Below the pieces are notes generated by a model. The model was not told where the DNA came from. It saw only the letters and a program-made list of their open reading frames with translations, and searched no databases. A DNA stretch of 64,000 nucleotides, from contig QYAI01000047.1 in the NCBI GenBank assembly GCA_003988855.1, forward strand, positions 186,001 through 250,000, given 5' to 3'. Positions 33,371-46,163 of this stretch are shown here, in pieces. The translations under genes and the position numbers were made by a program. Source of the stretch: Arachnopeziza araneosa. Lineage: Eukaryota > Ascomycota > Leotiomycetes > Helotiales > Arachnopezizaceae. Within the stretch, counting starts at the first letter, position 1; each line of letters starts with the position of its first letter.

Positions 33371-36300
33371 TCAATCCAACTTCGTTCCCCCAACCCTATC
33401 GCTTAATATGCCAACATCGTAGGATGCAGCTTCTGCGTACAAATCGATCAAGCAACCTGCGCTCCAAGCTTGAGTTGGGCTCTGTCATTCCACATTAGCA
33501 TATCTTTAGAGCGTACCAAATATCCACTTACAGAATCGCCACAGAACCCTCCGTTTTTATTTGTCAATTCCGTTAATCCCGCCCAAGAACTACTCTTGAT
33601 AGCTTCTTTACATCCAACCAACCTCCTCGTAATTTGCTGAAATGCTTCTACCTTCCCTTGTGGAGTCTTCCTCCTCATGAGATCAAATTTCAGTAGTGCT
33701 CTTAGGAAGAAACCTGTTGGCCAGAGCCACTCAGGTCCTTGATGATAATTTCTTCCTTTGCTGGTGGCAAAATCTGTACTGTCTTCGGAGTTATTGTAAT
33801 ATGGACGGTAGTTGAGATCTTTGGGATCAAGTGTTGCCATACCAGTAGGTCCTCGAAGGACCTTGTCCACGATAGTGAGGGCGGTAAGTGCTTGGTCGGG
33901 GATGAAAAGATCAGGGGCAACCGTCATCGCGATAGGGAAATTGGGACGGAGCTGGTAATCCTCATATTCTTTACCAGAACGATACAAGTCTTTGTAGATA
34001 CCACGACGGTTGATGATTTGGGGGTTGACGTCGTATTCTTTGTCTTCCTGTGGATATACGGGAATATAATAACATTTGTTGAAGCTCTTTCTGATCAGAG
34101 CCGCCCATTGGTCGAATTGAATGACATCAAGGTTGGGGTGAGTTGTTGATACGCCAGTGTACTTGTATTTGCCTTGTTTGTGAAGAGATGCAACCCATTT
34201 GAGGGTGGAATAGAGAAGGCCAGTGATTTCTACAGCAGCTCCATCTCGAGGTGTACCTGGAACACCTTGTGAACCTGCTTTGCCGGACTCACCCATCTTG
34301 TCCATCCAAGTCCCGCAATTATCTTGACTTCCACCGAATACAAGACCAGTATCCCAATCAACGTGAATTGATTGATCAAAACCTTCCGATTTCATTTGCA
34401 TATCTAGTCCTGATCCAGCGTTGGCTTCACGGAATTTCATCCCAGTTGCGTGGCGTTGGAGAGCTTCTTGAATGATATCTTCGAGAGTAGATGATTTGGA
34501 GTATGCTCTTGGATCATCAGCTGGAAAGTACGTATCATCATAAGGTAAGAATCGACGTGGAATAGATTCTTTGAGAATATCGAGGCCAGATGGGACAATC
34601 CGAGTGTATTCTTGAATGCATTGAAGCATGAACCAGATTGCATCTCTTGCGTTGTATCGTGGGTTCTCGCCAGACCCAAGAAGATTAGGCACCATACCAT
34701 GCTTGAGAACTGAAGCGAAAGCAAGAATGTGCTCTCTGCATTCAGCGTATCTGCCAGTGCCTAGGAAGAGACCAGTTGCAGAGATGAAAACATCGCGACC
34801 CCAACAACGTGCCCAAGAGACAGCAAAGTGAGGCAGACCTGCTGCTAGAGAAGGAACCGCCTTTTTCGGGTAGAGAGAAGCTGATGCCACATAGCCGGTT
34901 TGTTGTACGGACACCATGGCAAGGTCCTGAAGGAACCACTGACCTTTGCGGACATTTTCATTCATAAGTTCAAGGCCTCTGTCCCAGGCTCCGTGGTAAG
35001 CCGTGCGAATGACTAGTCCAAAATATCTAGGCAGGAGGAAACTAGGAAGCTTGCGAATAGCATCAAACCGTTCCTTCAGCCACTTTGCGGGTTTTGCAAG
35101 ACCTTCATAGCCGACCTTCTTTGAAATCCTCTCTAATCGGCCATATATATAATCTAGAGGCCATTGTCCATTTCGAAGATGCTGGCATAGGGGATGCGCC
35201 AAGTCATTGTCCCGGATGATATTTTTCAGGAGACTCCACCACCCTTGTAAGCCAGCATAGACGAGTTTGCCATAGTCTGGAATATCATAGACGCCATCCT
35301 TTCCATCACTTGAATCAAGTTCCTCAGCCTCGCATCTGTATAAGACAAAGTTAAGGTCAGTCAAATCGACATTAGCGAATGCAGTCTTCGCGCCGGATGT
35401 GATATAAGTATCAAGGGAGGTGGTATGATCGGCTTCTGGAATCCAGGTTTCAAACAGAGCAATACTTCCCGGCGGGAATTTATCACGAACAGTGATAACG
35501 GTTTCGTCAGGTTTCGTCTCCATTCGGATCCCAGGTAAATCAATGACTTTGCTAGGTAGACCTCGAAGATACTTCTTATCGTCCAACACATCTTTTACTG
35601 CTTCTTCGCTTGTGTCAACTTCGAGCATCCAGCTGCCAAGATGGCGAGCTTTGGTGCCGGTAAGATGGACAGGGGTGAATCCACCATTTCCATTGCCATA
35701 GCCAGGGAAGGCGGTATGAGCGATCAAGAAGTACCCTTTCCGAGATACAGGATGCACGCGATGAACCGTGATGTATTGGTCTTCGTGATGAATGTGTGTC
35801 TCGTCATATCCGTCTTTGCCCATCAGAGTGTGGATTTGGTTGAAAAGCTTCTTAATTCCGCCGATTCCACCTTCACCACCGCCAATCTTAACCTCTTTGC
35901 CATTGGAAGACTGCGACGTATACAATCTCTTCTCGTGCACCAGATCAACGAGTTTGGGATAGATCTCATCGTAACCCATCACACTGCCAGTCGCACTTGA
36001 GCACATATTAACCAATGCGGCATTTGGTAACGTATCACGAGCATCTCTCTTCTGGGCAGGAACTTCATTGTCATGAGTGCAGTCCATAAACAATGCATGA
36101 ACGGGAGTCTGCTTGATTCGTCGGATGATCTCGCGCTTGTGTTGTCCATTCGTTGCACCGTTCGTATTTGGGGCATTCTTTGCATCACTAGAGATCTCGT
36201 CCACTTCGAAACTACCAATGGGACGTCCACCATGTCGATGTACTAATCGGCTAAGTTCACCAGTGCCCCAAGCTTGCATAGCTTCACGGATCAACGAGCT

Positions 36301-38165
36301 GATCCCAAGTCTCTTCACGAAGACATAGTCCATCTCTTCACTTCCTGTAAAAAGCTCAGCAACCACAAGGAGATCAGGTCGAACTCTTCGAGCTTCGTCC
36401 AGAAGGTGCTCTGCAACGTGAATAGGAGTGGAATGACAGTTGTCAATACGAAACCCAGTAAAGTATTTGGCCATCAAACGAGTATAGTTTGTCATATGCT
36501 CCCATAAGTATGGGCTATCCTGAGGACCAGATCCATACCTCAACTTGACACAATCACCCCAAACGATAACCTCTCTTCGTAGATACGCACGAGATTTGGG
36601 ACCGGCATTGTCAATCAGCGCATTGGCAGCCCAGATCCAGCCATTGTTCACCAAAGCAAGATCTTCAGGGTTATGCTTTTGTGTCAACGAGTTTTTCGGT
36701 AGTCTGGTGAAATAAGACTCGATGAGAGGATTCTTTTGGTCGATTGGCCCGAGTTTTGGACCATGGTCATCTAATCGGACATATTTCAGCCGGTTGGAAA
36801 TCTGTTCGAGAATTTCCTTTACGTCCACATCGTATTCTTGATAAAGCGGAAGATTAACCTCGTCCAAGATTGGGATTATCCGGTTCTTAGCAGCAACTTG
36901 ATCAGTCATATTCGAAGCGTCCCCTTCAAAACGACCAAAGATAGCTGTCAGAAGAGCTGCAGCGGTTAACGGGTCTATGCACCTCTTGTATCGTTCACCA
37001 AGAGCGTCTTTGTGTAATAAAGCGCTGCTGGTCAGAAAAATTGCTTGCTGGGTAGGAGTAGCAGTTTTGATCGTTTCCAGACCACCAAAATCTGATCCGC
37101 CAAATCCGCCTTCAGGAAAACTAATTTTACCTGCAGCCCACGCTTTAACGGCTGCATCGGCATCTCGTTCAACATCAATAACATAATATTGCCAAAGGTT
37201 AAGCTCTGCAATGACTTTCTCCTTGATTCCATCCATGACCTTGACCAGGTCGTCGACAGAAGTAAGGGTCGTGGGAAGGCCATAGGAAGCCAATTTGCTG
37301 CTGTACTCAAGAAGCTTGGTATCCAATTCAAGTGCAGCTCGTAAGTGCGGCGCAGTGGAAACATTATATCCCACCTCCGGATGTTCCTGCAACCATTTGC
37401 TGTTATGCGCCGTGTGGTTCCAGACCACATCGGTCAAGCCCAGCAAACCGTGCTCCGTCTCCATGCTAGTCACCAATTTCTTGACATCCGCCTCGCCATT
37501 TGGGAAATTGATGGGATCCCATGCCAGTTGATCATAAATACTATAAGGAGAGTTGGATGCGCCTCTTTCCTGCAGAGGTGTAAAATGAATCATGTTGTAG
37601 CCCCGTTCGCTGATGCCCCGCAGATGCTTCCCCCAGTCGTTGGGGTACTGGCCCATGAACTTTGAGATGATGGAAAATATCGACACGGCTGCCAAGGGCA
37701 TCTGCCTCCCCTCCAAAGTGAGTCGCGGAGCAACATCGATGTAGTATGTCTCGGTTCTTGTGGGCTCGAGAGGTTTCTGGGCTGCCACGGAGAGATCGGG
37801 TAGTGGGGTGAAGGTAGTGTAAAAGGCAAATGCGCCGGAACCGTAGATGGGGACGGAAATCTCAATTGTTCGATTGAAGTCTGGCTCCAGCCTATACGGG
37901 TCAGCTCGAGACTTGCAAGAAGGCAGTGTTCTTACTTGAACTCTCGAAAGCCGGCCCTCTGGAATTCTTGCCCCTCCTCTGGAATATTTACCCACAGGCT
38001 CCCATGCCTGCAAATGGATGACGTGCCTTCAATTGCGAAGCGCACGATGATCGGGTCCTGGCTCTTGGGGCTGAGGTAGATATACCCGCCGGAGACATCA
38101 GGACTCCCATCGTCCTTGAGAGGGAGGAGGTAGATTTCGTTGGAAACCATTGTTTTGGGGATCAT
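33371..38165 (-). CDS. GDB1: Glycogen debranching enzyme
   Basis: Exons 38165-37936, 37891-33532 and 33481-33371 (introns 44 and 50 nt) give 1566 residues, the usual length of fungal bifunctional debranching enzyme. N-terminal half is the 4-alpha-glucanotransferase: GLTDVVWNHTAHNS, FTGFRIDNCHS (nucleophile Asp region), LLVVAELFTGSEEMD (acid/base Glu region) and MDCTHDNEVP. C-terminal half is the amylo-1,6-glucosidase: SWARCWGRDVFIS, HGMVPNLLGSGENPRYNARD, and the final exon SPTQAWSAGCLIDLY. It removes limit-dextrin branches during glycogen breakdown in the cytosol. The start may be Met1 (38165) or Met6 (38150). Divergent to GPD across about 1 kb. Confidence 0.95.
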
Positions 38166-39157
38166 GATGATTCCCGGAATGAAGCGAAGTTTTATGCTGG
38201 GAATGGGCCCACCTTAAAGCTAGGACCGACCGGACAAGACGTCAAGGCGGGGAGAAGGACAAGATGGAGCTTTGGACTACATTTGTGGATTGAGAGGGAG
38301 ATGGTGAAGAAAAACAAGATGGATTAGGGATGGACTAGGACCTTGGATGGGAGAGTGTTGACATGAAATGCGCGTGAGAAGAGGTTGATCCTGCGGGAAC
38401 CAACGCAAACGACGTCATCGTTCAGGAACCAGCAGCAGCTGCTGGTGTCCGAGCGGACGAGTGAGCAAGAATTGAGGATATATGGTGACTGCTATTGAAA
38501 CCTGCCCGCGTGAATCCCTGGTGTTTTTCTCTCCCACCAACGTGGTATTGTTCCTGCGGCAAAGTGAAGATCCGGGGTGAAAATCTTGTCTTTCTTACAC
38601 GCTGTTTTCTTCATCATCAGTCAACAATAAATATCACTCCAATCTTTTCCCAGCATCTCAATAATGCCCAATTGCGGGATTTCCTCTCAGCAATGATACA
38701 CCACGCGGACGGCCACGGCTGCATGCTCATCCATTCTCCAGGGAGGGAGACTTGCCATGATCCTGGCGCCTGTCCTTACTGTGCATCATTCCAGTCTTCA
38801 CGATGCTCTCTGCCTTGGCCACATTCACATGCCAACGCCGGCCAATGGCCTGGCTGATATGTGCCCCTCCTTAATCCCGTTTGGGCGGGTCATGCTCCCT
38901 CTCACCGCCCGCCTTCCCTCGGTTCTCACAGCAGAAATAAGAAGGCTGATGTGGGCAGAACAAACTAGCACTGGAGCAGGCACAAGACAAACTATTTTAG
39001 CTCACATCCCGTGCCTGCTTGCATTCCTTCTTTGCTCTTCTCTTTCTTCACACTCAACAAACACGAGCTTATGCTCAACTTCTTTCCAGGCAGAGCCACA
39101 GCTGTCCGACAAATCATCCCAACTTCTCACGTCTTCAAGCTACCCCAACGAGCAAGC
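38166..39157. promoter_or_regulatory. Shared upstream region of debranching enzyme and GPD genes
   Basis: 992 bp between two divergent start codons. It includes pyrimidine-rich leader sequence just before the GPD start, a CCCCT stress-element-like core near 38865 and GAGGAC/GACGTCA-like sites near 38410. ORFs inside are shadows. Joint stress control is an inference. Confidence 0.4.
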
Positions 39158-40513
39158 ATGGCCAGCCTAGGATCCTACTCGAAGAAGCACAAAGTCACCG
39201 TCATTGGCTCTGGAAACTGGTACCGTCTCTCCCTCTGCAAATGCACTTGACTGATCGCCCAGGGGCTCTACCATCGCTAAAATTGTCGCCGAAAATACCA
39301 AGGAGCACAAAGACCTATTCCATGAACATGTGCAGATGTGGGTGTATGAAGAAGAAGTTACCTTGCCGATAGATCACAGGCATTACGATTCCTCAAAAAC
39401 AGAGCCTCAAAAACTCACTCATATCATCAATACGTATCATGAAAACGTAAAATACCTGCCAAACATCACACTCCCTTCCAACATCATTGCCAATCCTTCC
39501 CTCGAAGAAGCTGCAAAAGACTCCTCAATTCTGATCTTCAACCTACCCCATCAATTCATTGGCCGCATATCCAAACAACTGGAGGGTAAGATCTTACCCT
39601 ACGCTCGTGGAATATCATGTATTAAGGGCGTAAATGTCACCGAGTCCGAGATCAGCTTGTTCTCGGAATGGATTGGGGAAGGGTTGGGAATTTATTGTGG
39701 GGCCTTGTCTGGAGCCAACATTGCGAATGAAATCGCCCTAGAAAAATGGTGCGAGACAACCATTGCCTATGATCCTCCACCTGTGGATTCTCGGGTTGCT
39801 ACTCCTACTGGACCATCGCCGAATTCCTCCCAGATCAACCTGACCATCACACCAGCTAATGAACCTCATAAAAATGTGTTGGGACAAGTGAGCAAGGTCA
39901 AGCTCAGGGCTCTACCAACCGATTATCCACCTCTTGATCACGCCTTGTTCAAGACATTGTTCTATCGCCCCTACTTTCATGTACGCATGGTTTCAGACGT
40001 TGCCGGTGTCTCTCTCGGTGGTGCCTTGAAGAACATCGTTGCATTGGCTGCTGGCTTCGTTGAAGGACGTGGCTGGGGTGACAATGCAAAAGCAGCCGTG
40101 ATGAGAGTTGGACTCCTCGAGATGGTCAAGTTTGGCAAGGAGTTCTTCGGACAAACCGTACACACGGGCACTTTTACGGAAGAGAGTTGTGGTGTAGCTG
40201 ATTTGATCACCAGTTGCAGTGGTGGACGAAATTTCAGATGCGCAAAGCTGTCGATTGAGAGGGGTGTGAGTGTAGTGGAGGTTGAAGCGAAAGAATTAAA
40301 TGGCCAAAAACTGCAAGGAATATCAACGGCAAAGGAGGTTAATGATTTTTTGAAGGCGAAGGGTATGGTGGAAGACTACCCACTCTTCAAAGCCGTGATC
40401 GGTATGTAGTGTCATTCATTTCTAATATTACGACTAATCAGAGATTAGATATTCTCGAGGGACGAGCAAAGGTTGATGATATTCCAGCCTTGCTGGCCAG
40501 GGCTGACGATTGA
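39158..40513 (+). CDS. GPD1: NAD-dependent glycerol-3-phosphate dehydrogenase
   Basis: Exons 39158-39219, 39263-40401 and 40449-40513 (introns 43 and 47 nt), 421 residues. It reduces dihydroxyacetone phosphate to glycerol-3-phosphate in the cytosol, the first step of glycerol (osmolyte) synthesis. Evidence: NAD-binding VIGSGNWGSTIAK (GxGxxG at residues 17-22), YARGISCIKGV, GALSGANIANEIA, SLGGALKNIVALAAGFVEG with catalytic lysine, and GGRNFRCAK. An insertion of about 40 residues (after TIAYDPPPV) is Pro/Ser/Thr-rich. The frame is open upstream to ATG 39071 (MLNFFPGRATAVRQ...), a basic leader that could form a mitochondrial-type extension; initiation at 39158 matches fungal orthologs. Confidence 0.93.
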
Positions 40514-41378
40514 TGATGATATTCGATTTCTCTTCATACGCGTTCAACTCTTGCATCAGCATGGCTGGGATGCCTGTTTGTATTAGCACAGTATTCAGCA
40601 TAGAATTATGCAGGTAAACTGCGGATATATCAATTTACCATCTTATGTTTTTCCTCGAATATCTTTATCCTCGCTCTTTGTCTCTGGTTTGGCTACTCTG
40701 TCCACCCACTTTCGACCTGGCAAGCGCCTTGAAGCGCGTGTTGTGTCAATTGTTTCTTTGCTTCCCGTGGCTTCTCGCATTGGGACACACCCTCGTTTCA
40801 CTGCCATATTCTCCACTCAATTGTTTCGAGTAAAGTTCCCATCTCGTGTGACAAGCTCTCCCGTTAATATTGAGAGAGCAAACCTCTTCTAAGATGTTTT
40901 GAGGTGCCGCCGGTACAAGGTATCACCAGTCTGAAACTTGAACCGCGGGAACGAAGCAGAGTGCCATCCCTGCGGCTGGAAATCCTCCATGCAATCCTCA
41001 AGCGGAGCAAACTCTGGGAGCAAGCTTCTCTGTGCGACTTCTGCTTCTTGCCGTACAAACTTGTCGTGGTTGGGTTTCGGTTTTGACTTGAGCTACCATG
41101 CGCGAAGATGCTTGGTTGGATTGGTTACACTGCAAGTTCGGTACTGCAAGCAGCTTGATTGTTTCAGGGGCGATATTTACAGCACGGCCTTAGTTTGTTT
41201 ACTTGCTTGCGGAAAGGGTGTGACCATGTTGCTGTCGATGATACTTGAGTTCACAGCGATATCCTATCTTCAATGCACTTATTATCCGAACAATACTGCT
41301 AGAAGGTTATTGTTCCAGCTCTTCACTTTCTACATCATTCATTCGGGTCTACAACAATCGAATTATATCGTCTCAAAA
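40514..41378. other. Intergenic, GPD 3' flank
   Basis: 865 bp. Frames of 60-95 codons on both strands lack features. A weakly hydrophobic frame precedes the DUF3176 relic but is not convincing. Confidence 0.45.
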
Positions 41379-43028
41379 ATGGGAGAGCAAGAGGAATCTG
41401 TTGATGATACGGATGTATACTACATCATCAAAGCTCTGCCGCCACTTCCTCACATACTCTCATATGCATGGTGTTGGATCAATGAGATCGTTTGCACAGG
41501 AATAGGCATCACTTGCACGGCAGCGCTTGCTATGTTCTTGTATTTTGCCCAAGATGGCAATTGGACTCATATGCCATTCCCCACTATCATCGTTGTGTTA
41601 ATGGCAGTAGCAAAAGCATCTCTTATAATGCTAGTTTCAGCGTGCCTTGGCCAGATCCAATTCCTATATTTTCGAGAGCAATCTCCCCCATCAAAGTCAT
41701 TGCTCAGAATTCGACATTCATCAGTTACGCTTGGTTCTACTCTCGCTCTTCTTGCAATGATAAGCCCTATTCTTATCCAGCACAGTCTGCGGTGATTTAT
41801 CCTACGGTCCTTAGCAATGGCACTACCTTCAATTACACACAGAGTTATGAAAGTGGATCAACGCAAGATACATTCAAACCTTCCAACCTACTGGGATTTA
41901 ATGGTAAGTTGGTCACCTACCTATGCAGAACCTCGCGAGATGATGATGCTGATCGTGATTTCAAACTCCACAATTGATTCAGCAATGCAAGGAGCGACTT
42001 TTAGAGGTCTATATCAAAGTACCTGGTCTTTCTCGCCATCTACTTGTGGTAATTATGGTCGCAATGGGACCGGAGAATATGCGGCTTTGGGAATCGGCAA
42101 CTCGTGTGTAAATTTCACAGTAGCAACATTCTCGACAAAATATTTCAATTCAAATACAGATGTATCTAGCTTGAGTCAGTACGAATGTTAGAAGACTACC
42201 TATACTCCCGGAGGGGTCATACTAGCGACCTACTTGTCACCACCGGAATGGCAAAGTGTGGCTATCATTAACACCACTCACCTACCAAACAATTACGCGG
42301 ATCCCTCCTCTTCTTACAGACCAAATTTCCTCCGGATCGCAGTATGGAATGCTTCATCCAATCATGATGGACGAGACGCGACAGTCGATGAAAATGCCGT
42401 CGAATGGACCTTGAGCTTCGTTGCATGGAAACTATCAAACATCTCCTCTTCCCTCGACAGCTTAACTCACGGGACGAAAGAGCAAGTCAACCTAAATGCT
42501 GGCTCTCGATCACCAGATCATCTTGGAGTCCCGTTCAACCAGAGCGGGCTACCCAGCCTGTACGTCAGTGGCTCAGATCTTGGTGCCTTCGCGTCACCTG
42601 CCATGGTCGGAGAGATTCTCACAGGCGGCCACCAACCCGCCCATAATCAAGATTGCATTGCGGCATTGCTCTCCTAGAATCTGACTGACGTCTTCAATCG
42701 GGTTGCTCAGAGCATGACCAACGAGGTCCAGATAGGCCGCGGCCAGATCTCTGCAATGGGCGAGTATGACAGCGATCTCTAGCGGGTCAAGGTAAATTGG
42801 TTCTGGTTCGTCCTCCCTTGCTCATTCCAACTCGCGGGCCTGCTCCTGCTTGTTGCAATTATTAGAGACTGTCACCGCTACTATGATGCCCCGTTCTGGA
42901 AATATCCGGTAACGGCAGTGTTTTTGGATGTTGGCGTTGTCGGAGCCACGCGTCCTGATCTCACCGATCCTGATGATCTGATGGAGCGGGAGGAGCGGGT
43001 GGAGACGGTGTATTTCAAGCTTGGGTGA
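41379..43028 (+). pseudogene. DUF3176-family membrane protein gene with three TAG codons and a frameshift
   Basis: From ATG 41379 (MGEQEESVDDTDVYY) the frame carries the DUF3176 signature: two membrane helices, and KASLIMLVSACLGQIQFLYF. It shifts by one near 41775-41795 (ISPILIQHS / AVIYPTVLSNG). A canonical 79-nt intron lies at 41904-41982, and the frame goes on through a long extracellular part with many N-glycosylation sites to a final helix (WFWFVLPCSFQLAGLLLLVA) and tail, ending TGA 43026-43028. In-frame TAG codons sit at 42189-42191, 42675-42677 and 42780-42782. All other positions are open for ~350 codons, so the decay is recent. Family assignment is from memory of the domain. Confidence 0.75.
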
Positions 43029-43102
43029 AGACTTTTTCTTCTTGCTCTATAGGCGATTTTCTGGCGATGAGATATATTTACTTCCTCTCATATTCAACTC
43101 AG

Positions 43103-45412
43103 TCACCTCATCGCGAAGACCACATAATCCTTCTCTACACCATCCGCCTGATCCTTCTTCCTCCATCCTACCTCCCCATCTACATAACCCTCTCCAACCA
43201 ACGTACACCTTTTAACCCTCATCTCCTGCACGTTCATCCCCAGGCCATCATCTCCTTTCTCCGCCATCTTCCCCATCAGCCCTTTCTTCATCTCTTCTTC
43301 CACGTCCTTACTTGAATCGCCGCTCAACACCCCCTCCGCCCCTCTCATCACAAGCGCAATCTCCATCCCCGCTAGGTATACAACCGTGTCACCTTCTCGC
43401 GCCTGCTCGGGCACCACGGCAATCCTGCCCCCGCTGACAGCGGCCAGTCTTCTCCCTGCGAGGACCGGATGAGGCGGGTCCACCGGTTGTGATTGAGCGT
43501 AGAGATATAGCCAGAGGAGATTCAACAGGCCTTCTGAATCCCTGCCTACGATCACCGCGCTATTCCGGATCTGATTCCCCAGCCAGCCTTTGAACGTGGT
43601 GATGAAGAGGGTGTGCGAGTTGTCTGCATGTCCCTTTTCGTTTTTGTTCTGAGACTCGCTGCTTGTGGGTGGAGGTGAAGATGAAGAAGCTAGGGAGTTT
43701 AGGATGGCCATCCACTCATCCGCAATCACCTGGGAGAGTCGCTTGTGCTCTTCTTCGATGCCACGGAGACTCGCATGGCGATACCGTCCAAACTCGTCAC
43801 CACTCCACCAGATGCCAGACAACTGGTAGAGGGCTCTGAGCTCCTCCGCTGTGGAATGATACGCGTCCCTAGAAGGCGTCTCGGGCACGAGATCCGCTTC
43901 CGGGAAAGCATTGCTGAGGTGCTGGATCTCAGCGACTTCGTAGCCGATCCAAGCCAGGATCTTCGGTGTCGTCGCCGTCGTCGTCGTGAAGAATGAATAC
44001 GTCACACCTTTCAGCCGTAGCGTGTTGATGATGTTATCCCGATACATGCCCGCCAGTCCACTCGGGGGCTGACTCCAATCCGGCGTCCACGACGCCAGAT
44101 CCGCCACCTGACTGGTGCCGTTCTGGTTGCAGTGCACGAAAAAGTCATCCGGGCCCAGCGGCCCGCTCGTGCTGAGGATGTACTGCGCCACAGACTCGTA
44201 GATGGTGGAGCAGGGCAGCGTGTACGAGATGGGCATGTATCTCAGGAGGGATGCGAGGTCCGAGATCAGACCCAGGTGCGAGTAGATGATGTCCACCGGG
44301 TTGGTGGCGCCCAGACCGCGCCGCGTCGTGAGGTAGGAGAGCATGGCTTGCCGGCGTGGTCCCCGGGCGTGGTCCATGGTGGAGAGCAGCTGGAGCGATG
44401 GCGAGGATTGGGTCAGTGAGGGCGAGAGGAGGAGGGCGCAGAGGTCGGACCTGGGGTGTGTGAGTCTCTGTTCTATTTTGAAGAAACAAGATTTTGTGAC
44501 GTGAGTTTGGATATCCTCATATATGAGTGCTCTCAACTCTTTTTGTACATGCCATATTAGGGAAAATTAGGCGGAGGAATAAAAGACTCACCATCTCGCC
44601 CGAACCTCTCCCACCATCACCCATGGGTCTTTGGAGAGGACGACCTCTTGAAAGACCCAGACGCGGGTGAACCACACGGCTTTCAAAATCGTGTTTTCGG
44701 CTAGGGTGATCAGGGAGCTTCTGTCGTTGCTTTCTTCTTCTTCGTCGTCGTCGTCTTCTTCTTCTTCTCCGTCTTCATCTTCATCTTCCTCATCTTCATC
44801 CTCATCTTCATCATCTTCATCCTCATCCGAAAAGGACACGGCCGACTGATCCACAGCATGATTCTCCGTCCCATAAGTATTCGAATCCAACGACCTCAGA
44901 ATCCTGATACTGCCTTTCTCTTCCTCACTCTCAATCTTATCCCCGCTCAAAGAAGAAGAGGAAGTTGGCGAGGACAGGGCGAGATGAATCACGGTGTGAT
45001 TCGCGGTGGTGTAGATCTCGCCCATGAGAGCAACCTGCGAACCGCGCTCCACGGGGTCGAGTTGGTTGATGCATATCGCATCGGCCCAGATACGGTGCGT
45101 GAGTGTAGGGTGGCGGAGGGAGAGGAGCGCGGAATGTAGGTTGGGTGTTACGGGGACAGTGGTCGGGATGGGGGAGGTGTGGGATGAGAGGGCGATGGTG
45201 AATGGGGATGTCGGGGATGCGGATGGCGCGCCCCAGACGTAGGAGAGCGCGGTGAAGGGTGTGATTATGTCCCGTGTGCAGGCGGAGAGGGTGGTGTGTT
45301 CCAGGGTGCAGGAGATGGGCGTGGAGCGGGAGGCGGAGCGGTGGATGTGGAGGAGGCGGATTGAGTCGCGGGATGTGAGGGGCGTGTAGGGGAACGGAGT
45401 GATGGTGCTCAT
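43103..45412 (-). CDS. Heterokaryon-incompatibility (HET) domain protein with acidic tract, 722 aa
   Basis: Exons 45412-44592 and 44450-43103, 141-nt intron whose acceptor CCCCAG restores the frame (VRARW-SDLCALL); 722 residues. The HET domain occupies about residues 50-270: FTALSYVWG, RIWADAICINQLDPVERGSQV and WFTRVWVFQEV are the three conserved blocks. Between blocks two and three sits an insertion with an almost pure Asp/Glu run (about 35 residues). The C-terminal half is the extension usual for het-6-like proteins. HET domains trigger cell death or allorecognition responses when activated. The acidic run comes from a (GAN)n-type repeat and gives poly-Ser frames on the other strand. Confidence 0.85.
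44749..44827. repeat. Imperfect trinucleotide repeat in the HET gene
   Basis: CTT/CAT triplet repeat on the plus strand encoding the acidic Asp/Glu tract on the minus strand. Such tracts vary in length between strains. Confidence 0.7.
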
Positions 45413-46163
45413 TTTCTCATATGGCCTTTTATATTATTCTGAAGTGGCCTTGATAACTGAGTCTTTTGAAGTGTTCAAGTGATGGGAGATGTGTTCCGCT
45501 TATGTTACTCATGCACGTCAGCAGCGGGAACCAATAGGGTGGTAGTGTGAGCATGAGAGAAGATGTGGAGGTTTAATTTATATTGGACTTCAGAGATGTC
45601 AAGGTCTGATAAAAGTAGCAGGGAAAATACACTACATATATCATAATAGGAGATTAAAGCCTCGGATAGCATTGGAAGGATTTAGAGAGAAGGGAGATGT
45701 ACCTGTTACTCATAAACAGAATGAGTAGGTACTCCTCTTGCTAGTTGTTGTTAAGAAGCTAGGAGTAATAAAACAATTACGTGATATAGGAATGGTTAAC
45801 ATCTTAAAATAAAACCGAGTCGGCGAGTATATCAAAATTATAGAAGAGAGGTTGGTGAAATCTCATCGATGAGCCTCAACCCAACTCAGGCATGAATTAT
45901 GCCAACGTGGCTCAAATGTTAGTTCTACACCTTAAAAATATTCCGCTTCACTCGATTTTGTCTCTTGATTTTACTCCCATGGAATACTGCAAGAGATTCT
46001 CATCCTACTTTTCCCTCGGCGTGGTAGCTGATAAAATAATCAGTAGAAGTACTTTGGAAATATGAGGAGCACTTTTGCTCTTCTAAAATTGTTCCACGAT
46101 GGAAAGAGATGGAGAATAGTGCACTGGAATTAATTGCAATACCTTTTAAAGGGTTTGCATAAG
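45413..46163. other. Intergenic, no gene seen
   Basis: 751 bp between the HET gene start and the cupin gene 3' end, AT-rich, without credible frames. Contains the HET promoter. Confidence 0.5.

Noticed and set aside
44667..44849. Poly-serine frame on the plus strand
   Set aside because: Antisense shadow of the Asp/Glu tract of the HET gene.
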